DNA of 29,906 nt from CAVQEK01 sp964596645 (GTDB taxonomy: Bacteria > Bacteroidota > Bacteroidia > Cytophagales > Cyclobacteriaceae). The stretch lies in contig CAZQVB010000046.1 in the NCBI GenBank assembly GCA_964596645.1, positions 1 to 29,906 on the forward strand. The letters are read 5' to 3'. A program made the position numbers and the translations under genes. Below are positions 24,801 through 29,906 of this stretch, piece by piece (position 1 is the stretch's first letter; each line of letters begins with the position of its first letter). The notes beneath the pieces are model-generated. The model ran no database searches, had not been told where the DNA came from, and saw nothing but the letters and a program-made list of their open reading frames with translations.

Positions 24801-26564
24801 CCCCAGGCATGTCTTTGGAAGCATTCGACTGCACCTTTTCGCCAGAGTGTAAAAAAGATCCGTGAGCATTGTTTTGAATTTGATGCTCATCGGCACGAGC
24901 ACGATAATTTATTTTCAATGTATAGGGCGACCAGTCAAGTAGACTGTTCATAGTGAGCGGAATCCCTCGCCAGGCTTCGGGCAACTCGAACACCAACCTT
25001 GACATACCCGCACGAATGAACTTAGCAGGAAGCGTTGGCGTTTCATTCCCGTTGTTTCCGCCGGGCAGGCCGTTTGTTTCAAAATAGGCCTGTTCCAGCT
25101 GGTGCTGTGCCTGAAAGTACACCACCATGTAGGCCGGTTTTTTGTCTTTGTCTTTCACCACAAAGGTGAATTGCTCCCGCTTTTGGTATTTGCAATTCAC
25201 AAATTCGAAGTTGAGGTGCACCAGATCGTCGGGGCGAACTACGCTGATTTGAATGGCATCTTTGGAGGCAACAGCCACTTTCCAATCATCGGCAACACGC
25301 AATATATTGCTGGCCCCGGCCTTTTTCCCGGAAATATCCAATGCCAGTCGCTGTGGTGTATTGCGATATATGGGCAAGGTGATGGCGCCCTCTACCTTAG
25401 CGATCTGCGCATGCAGGGCCGGATAGAAATTAACTTTGCTGGCATTGAAATCATGGCCGAACAACTCGAAGTCGGGAGATGTGGAAGGTGCGCTTCCAAG
25501 CAAGGCAGCACCAAAACCAGTGGAATACCAGGCCTGCCGGTTTTCCAGACAGGCCGTTAGGGCAAAGTGACTTCCGTTTTCCTGCAGTGCGGCAACGATA
25601 TGCGGGGCGGTGAGATCGAAACGGAGGCTTTCGGAGAGGCAATAGCTAAAGGCCACTCCGTGTTGGGGAAAGGCAAAAAGAAGAACATTGGCAGAGTGGG
25701 TTGGTGACGGCTGANNNNNNNNNNTCCAAGCTTTTGCTCGGTTTCCCGATTCTTCTGCTGAAATATCATTTGATATTGAAATGCGATATCAGCCCGGGCC
25801 TCAAGTGTGCCGCGCGACAGTCGAATATGCGAAAGCAGTGAATCGGGAGAAGGAGATGCGGTCAATTGCAGCGTGGTCGCCTTGGTTGGTGGCTGCTGCA
25901 TCATTTTGTCAGGAATGGCAGAGCCCAGTGACACTGTAAACTGCGGCGCTGTGATTTGACCACCAGGGAGCACAATTTCTATTGGCCTCGCCACTTGCAA
26001 TGACCAGTTGGGCCGGAAGGTGGCAGGCAGTGATCCATAGAATTTGAGCTTGGTTTTGCCGGGCACATTGAATTTCAACGCTTGCCCCCGAACAGTTCCC
26101 TCCAGTTGTTGCCTACCGTGCAGCCAATGATTGAGCGGGACTCGCGCCTGAAAACCCAGACCAGTAAATTGAAGATTCAACGATTGCGTCAATAGCTGGT
26201 TGATGACCACCCCTTTTAAATCGGCCTGTATTCTGGTGCCCGGAAAGCGCGCATTTTTCAATTGAAAAACAGTCTTTCCATGACGTTTATCGAGACTGAC
26301 GACGGGATTTCCATCAAACTTCTTCGGGTCTATTGTCCAGAGAATTTTAGAGGACTGTATAAAAACAACTTGCCCGTTGACCTGCTCAATTTGTACCGTG
26401 CTCAGATCGAATGGAAGCGTATCCAACGCGGCGTCCATCATGAGTGGAGCAGCTACCACAGACTTTAAAAATTGCCTTCTGGAGTTGTCACTGGCTTTGC
26501 TCTGGCGGAAAGCATGGACGGTATACTTCCGCAAAAAGGGCAGACTGATCTGTCTAAGACTCAT
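21841..26564 (-). CDS. Giant uncharacterised protein with Tat-like N-terminus, interrupted by an assembly gap
   Basis: This reads as two ORFs (21841-25656 and 25557-26672) but is best explained as one gene. Upstream of the apparent GTG start at 25656 the frame stays open to the N run and encodes sensible protein (QPSPTHSANVLFAFPQHGVA). The other frame ends before the gap in ETEQKLG and then continues only as out-of-frame sequence. About 280 residues precede the gap and 1290 follow it. The N-terminus has the twin-arginine motif SRRQFLK (26463-26483). Later parts include LVHLNFEFVNCKYQ, GRDNYVKIVEAGYLFPFGHMASLVKITERKW, a coiled coil (about 22905-23090), and a glycine-rich beta region near the C-terminus. 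The start at 26564 (MSLRQISLP) is preferred to 26672. No known domain is recognised. Confidence 0.7.
25715..25724. other. Assembly gap (10 N)
   Basis: Ten N residues interrupt the upstream giant gene. The codon before the gap (minus strand) ends at 25725, and the frame after it resumes with one base (25714) and then CAG CCG TCA. The frames join only if the true number of missing bases is 2 modulo 3, so 10 is a placeholder or a base is wrong next to it. Confidence 0.95.
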
Positions 26565-26702
26565 GGGTGTGGCTGCGTCGAGTTCAAAAAAAATTAAGGT
26601 AGCTATTTTTTTTGCATAATTGGTATTTATGCCCACAGGCACCTGGGTGCTATACATAATCTTTAGAGGCAAGAGGCAGAAGCTCGTGAAAACAGTTGAT
26701 TT

Positions 26703-27012
26703 TTAATCTTGGAGTTTGCAAAGCGTATTGGTGAGGCATTGCAGGGGCTCTATCCCGTTTTGCTTTCAGATGCAACAGAAGAAATACAATATGGTGGCTT
26801 ACTGGGCGGCCTGGTGCGAGCCGGCCACAGGCAGTTCTTCCTGCCCAGGGCGAGCGGCCTGATGGTGTTCTCCACCGCATTGTTATCGCGTGACCATGCT
26901 CTGTTTTGGGTGCAAGCCATAAGCTGGGTCCACAGCTTGAGGCTGTAGACCAAGTCCTTGCCCATCGGGCTCTGGGGAATCACCTGCGCAATTACCTGAA
27001 CAGGTACCTGTT
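26703..27012 (-). pseudogene. C-terminal fragment of an IS66-family transposase (TnpC)
   Basis: The minus strand encodes VIPQSPMGKDLVYSLKLW, then DNNAVENTIRPLALGRKN, the hallmark C-terminal region of IS66 TnpC (SPxGKAxxYxxxxW ... DNNxVExxIRPxxLGRKN). The match then shifts by one frame to AGSHQAAQ-stop-ATILYFFCCI, equivalent to the family's AGSHxAAxxAAxxYSxxxxCKxN, and ends at a stop at 26703. Several internal stops and a -1 shift make it a dead fragment. The N-terminal four fifths of the protein, the TnpA/TnpB partners and the terminal repeats are absent. Its upstream edge is cut within a few bases of the first, degenerate CRISPR repeat. Confidence 0.85.
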
Positions 27013-27018
27013 TTTACT

Positions 27019-29854
27019 ATTTCCATTTCGCCATGGTGCGAGTAAGGGGCGCGCGTTGTCCCCTGCAATCACCTGTGCCGCCGTATTTCAATTCCACTCT
27101 GGTGCGATTAAGGGTGTAGTGCCGGAACTGTGATAAACAGCATCTACCCGATTTCAATTCCACTCTGGTGCGATTAAGGGCCGGTGGAGACAATAGCCCC
27201 GGGACTTTCAACCCAATTTCAATTCCACTCTGGTGCGATTAAGGGCCGGAACGGACGGTTTGGAGATAAGTATTTATAATATTTCAATTCCACTCTGGTG
27301 CGATTAAGGGTACTCATTGCGCGAATTCGTGCTTCCGCCGGTGCTTATTTCAATTCCACTCTGGTGCGATTAAGGGCGGACTGCATTTATGAGCAATTGC
27401 AGCGCGACCCAAATTTCAATTCCACTCTGGTGCGATTAAGGGCTTGAAATCAGTGTTCTGCCCGTCCTAACCTCACCAATTTCAATTCCACTCTGGTGCG
27501 ATTAAGGGGATCAAATTTAGAACGTTATAACCCTTGTATTGTATATTTAAATTCCACTCTGGTGCGATTAAGGGAAACCTACACCTGATCCCTTCGTCAA
27601 TTGACTTGCTATTTCAATTCCACTCTGGTGCGATTAAGGGCGCATGCGTTCTGCCTGCTCGGGCAGGTATAAGTATATTTCAATTCCACTCTGGTGCGAT
27701 TAAGGGAGTCTTGTTTTTGATAATGAAGTAGACTCTCTTGAGATTTCAATTCCACTCTGGTGCGATTAAGGGAAAAAAGCAGATCAGAAGGCAGTGATGG
27801 ATCAACTCAATTTCAATTCCACTCTGGTGCGATTAAGGGAATTGTCGCTTTTCATTATCCTAATTCCAGCCTGATTTCAATTCCACTCTGGTGCGATTAA
27901 GGGGTTGTGAATTATAGTCTTGCATTTTCTTGATTGTTATTTCAATTCTACTCTGGTGCGATTAAGGGACATTTAAAGCCAAAGCATGCCCTCATCACCA
28001 TCAAATTTCAATTCCACTCTGGTGCGATTAAGGGGATACAGGCCGGGGGTAGAAATGTGTGTAGAAGGATTTCAATTCCACTCTGGTGCGATTAAGGGTC
28101 ACCAACGTGAAATGCTGAAAGGGTTTTCAGGTATATTTCAATTCCACTCTGGTGCGATTAAGGGAAGGTACAGAAGATACCCCTCAGCAAGATGGCCTAT
28201 TTCAATTCCACTCTGGTGCGATTAAGGGTCAATGATCTGGTTGGCTTGGTCTTTGGCTATGTCTATTTCAATTCCACTCTGGTGCGATTAAGGGCCAGCT
28301 TCTTGGCTTCTTCGTACCCCACCAAGGCCGATTTCAATTCCACTCTGGTGCGATTAAGGGAACCATTGAATACGTCGCCGACCGGATTGAAGCCTATTTC
28401 AATTCCACTCTGGTGCGATTAAGGGTTCTATTTTCTCGGTATAGCGCTCTGTGCTCCGCTATTTCAATTCCACTCTGGTGCGATTAAGGGAAAGCCCTTC
28501 AAGATAGCGCTTTCAATGGTCAAAATATTTCAATTCCACTCTGGTGCGAAAGGGTTACGCGGTTTTGGTTAACGGCATAGACGAAGCGATTTCAATTCCA
28601 CTCTGGTGCGATTAAGGGCGGCATGAGGGAGTATTGTTCCTTGTGCAGATCAATTTCAATTCCACTCTGGTGCGATTAAGGGCGAGTTCGTTGTTTGCTT
28701 TTTGTTCTATTTCAATCGATTTCAATTCCACTCTGGTGCGATTAAGGGCAACCACCTGCCCGATGTCACCATCGGGGAGTTTCATTTCAATTCCACTCTG
28801 GTGCGATTAAGGGGATACTATAGTGCCCGCTAATTTGTCTCGCAGTCGGATTTCAATTCCACTCTGGTGCGATTAAGGGAATGTATATCCCAATTCTTTA
28901 GTAGGCACAAAATTATTTCAATTCCACTCTGGTGCGATTAAGGGATAGCTTCGTCTGCCGGTGTGAATGTTGAAAACTCATTTCAATTCCACTCTGGTGC
29001 GATTAAGGGACTCAGTATGGTAGCTGCCCTGATCTCCAATCGCTATTTCAATTCCACTCTGGTGCGATTAAGGGTCAATATATTTTCTGTTGATGGAAAG
29101 CAACTCTTCCATTTCAATTCCACTCTGGTGCGATTAAGGGCAATAAAGCCATGTTGCCGGAAGACGACGAGCTAAATTTCAATTCCACTCTGGTGCGATT
29201 AAGGGTGTTGAAACAAAATCTGCTGTTTACCAGTCTTGACATTTCAATTCCACTCTGGTGCGATTAAGGGTACGATCGTGTGCAGAGCCTGAAGGCGGCA
29301 TACGAATTTCAATTCCACTCTGGTGCGATTAAGGGATCAAACCTCAAGAGCTTTTTTAAGCGATCGACTATTTCAATTCCACTCTGGTGCGATTAAGGGT
29401 CATGTGTAATAAGGTTAGATAAGCGCCCCATCCCGATTTCAATTCCACTCTGGTGCGATTAAGGGCTGGTCTTGTCGCTCATAGCATCACTATTATGGCC
29501 AATTTCAATTCCACTCTGGTGCGATTAAGGGTTTACCGGAAAAACGTATCTGGCGAAGCAAGCCGATTTCAATTCCACTCTGGTGCGATTAAGGGGACAC
29601 TAAGCGACTGAGCCTGGACGATATAAACGACATTTCAATTCCACTCTGGTGCGATTAAGGGTGCTGCGCCATCAAAAGCGCATACAGGCCACCATATTTC
29701 AATTCCACTCTGGTGCGATTAAGGGCTGCGCTACATACAAGAACGTTCGTAGGTTCTAAAATTTCAATTCCACTCTGGTGCGATTAAGGGAACCCGTTTT
29801 CATGTTCTGTTAACCTTCTTTGCTATTTCAATTCCACTCTGGTGCGATTAAGTG
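27019..29854 (-). CRISPR. CRISPR array, 44 repeats of 30 bp and 43 spacers
   Basis: On the plus strand each repeat starts ATTTCAATTCCACTC and ends TGGTGCGATTAAGGG. Repeats recur every 62-67 bp, with spacers of 34-37 nt, all different by eye. Read on the minus strand the repeat ends in GGAATTGAAAT, the usual 3' handle (ATTGAAA plus one base) of type I-B and type III families, so crRNAs are most likely transcribed right to left. In agreement, the left-most repeat (27019-27048) is degenerate (24 of 30 match), as expected at a trailer end. Variants are at 27545 (C to A), 27939 (C to T), 28527 (2-bp deletion, 28 bp long) and 29825 (one change near the leader-side end). No cas gene is in the window, so the subtype cannot be fixed. 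Confidence 0.98.
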
Positions 29855-29906
29855 GCTATTTCGGTCTAACCATGCCAGTGATTTCGGTGATAGGGTGCCA
29901 CACATT
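29855..29906 (-). promoter_or_regulatory. Probable start of the CRISPR leader
   Basis: These 52 bases follow the last repeat and contain no further repeat within the usual spacing, so the array ends here. Given the inferred minus-strand orientation, this would be the leader-proximal flank, carrying the promoter and adaptation signals, but only a fragment is inside the window. I see no obvious TAnnTTTG box in it. Confidence 0.4.

Noticed and set aside
17638..26564. Idea that the giant proteins belong to a prophage or contractile injection system
   Set aside because: No sheath, tube, baseplate, LysM, AAA ATPase or tape-measure gene is present around them, and neither protein shows a tail-protein motif, so the idea has no support here.
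27534..29175. Repeated short frames encoding FQFHSGAIKG or FNSTLVRLR units
   Set aside because: They are translations of the CRISPR repeat in different frames, not a repeat protein.

Overview
The window looks like chromosomal DNA of a Bacteroidota bacterium, probably an environmental member of the Chitinophagales/Saprospirales type. The sequence evidence is a tRNA-Glu with a TTG-N19-TATATTTG promoter (the -33/-7 architecture of this phylum), more TAnnTTTG-like boxes upstream of genes, a PD40/OmpA-type envelope protein, a small SpII lipoprotein, a stand-alone 4-helix-bundle receptor-like protein, and weak Shine-Dalgarno signals. The genus assignment is inference. One run of 10 N (25715-25724) marks an assembly gap.

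Left part (1-6.5 kb): the 5' part of tRNA-Glu, a GH130-type glycoside phosphorylase/hydrolase, a sugar-lactone oxidase-like flavoprotein (ALO family), an SDR, and a PlsC-type acyltransferase. The SDR lies in a ~1.8 kb block bounded by two 95-bp direct repeats (3106-3200 and 4987-5081). The block also holds remains of a FAD monooxygenase and of a second ALO-like gene, so this is a site of insertion/duplication and gene decay.

Middle part (6.5-17.1 kb): an aldonate/pentonate catabolic cluster made of an IlvD/Edd dehydratase with L-arabinonate-dehydratase-like cysteine spacing, a GntP permease, and an FAH-fold 2-keto-3-deoxy-pentonate dehydratase (KdaD-like) with its own promoter box. Together they would import an aldonate and convert it towards 2-oxoglutarate semialdehyde. 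Next come the 3' stump of a rhamnosidase-like glycosidase, a PD40-OmpA envelope protein, an 84-bp inverted-repeat element, a lipoprotein, a 4HB receptor-like protein, a polytopic GT-C-like membrane protein, and a UbiA-family prenyltransferase that overlaps it convergently by 117 bp.

Right part (17.6-26.6 kb): two giant genes of unknown function on the minus strand, apparently one operon. The upstream gene encodes about 1570 residues plus the gap and carries a twin-arginine motif. It would appear as two ORFs only because of the N run. The downstream gene encodes 1384 residues. This pair is the best candidate for an undescribed system.

Right end (26.7-29.9 kb): a decayed, frameshifted IS66 transposase fragment abuts a CRISPR array of 44 repeats (30 bp) and 43 spacers (34-37 nt). 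The array most likely reads on the minus strand, with the leader at the right edge and a degenerate trailer repeat at the left. No cas gene lies within the window.
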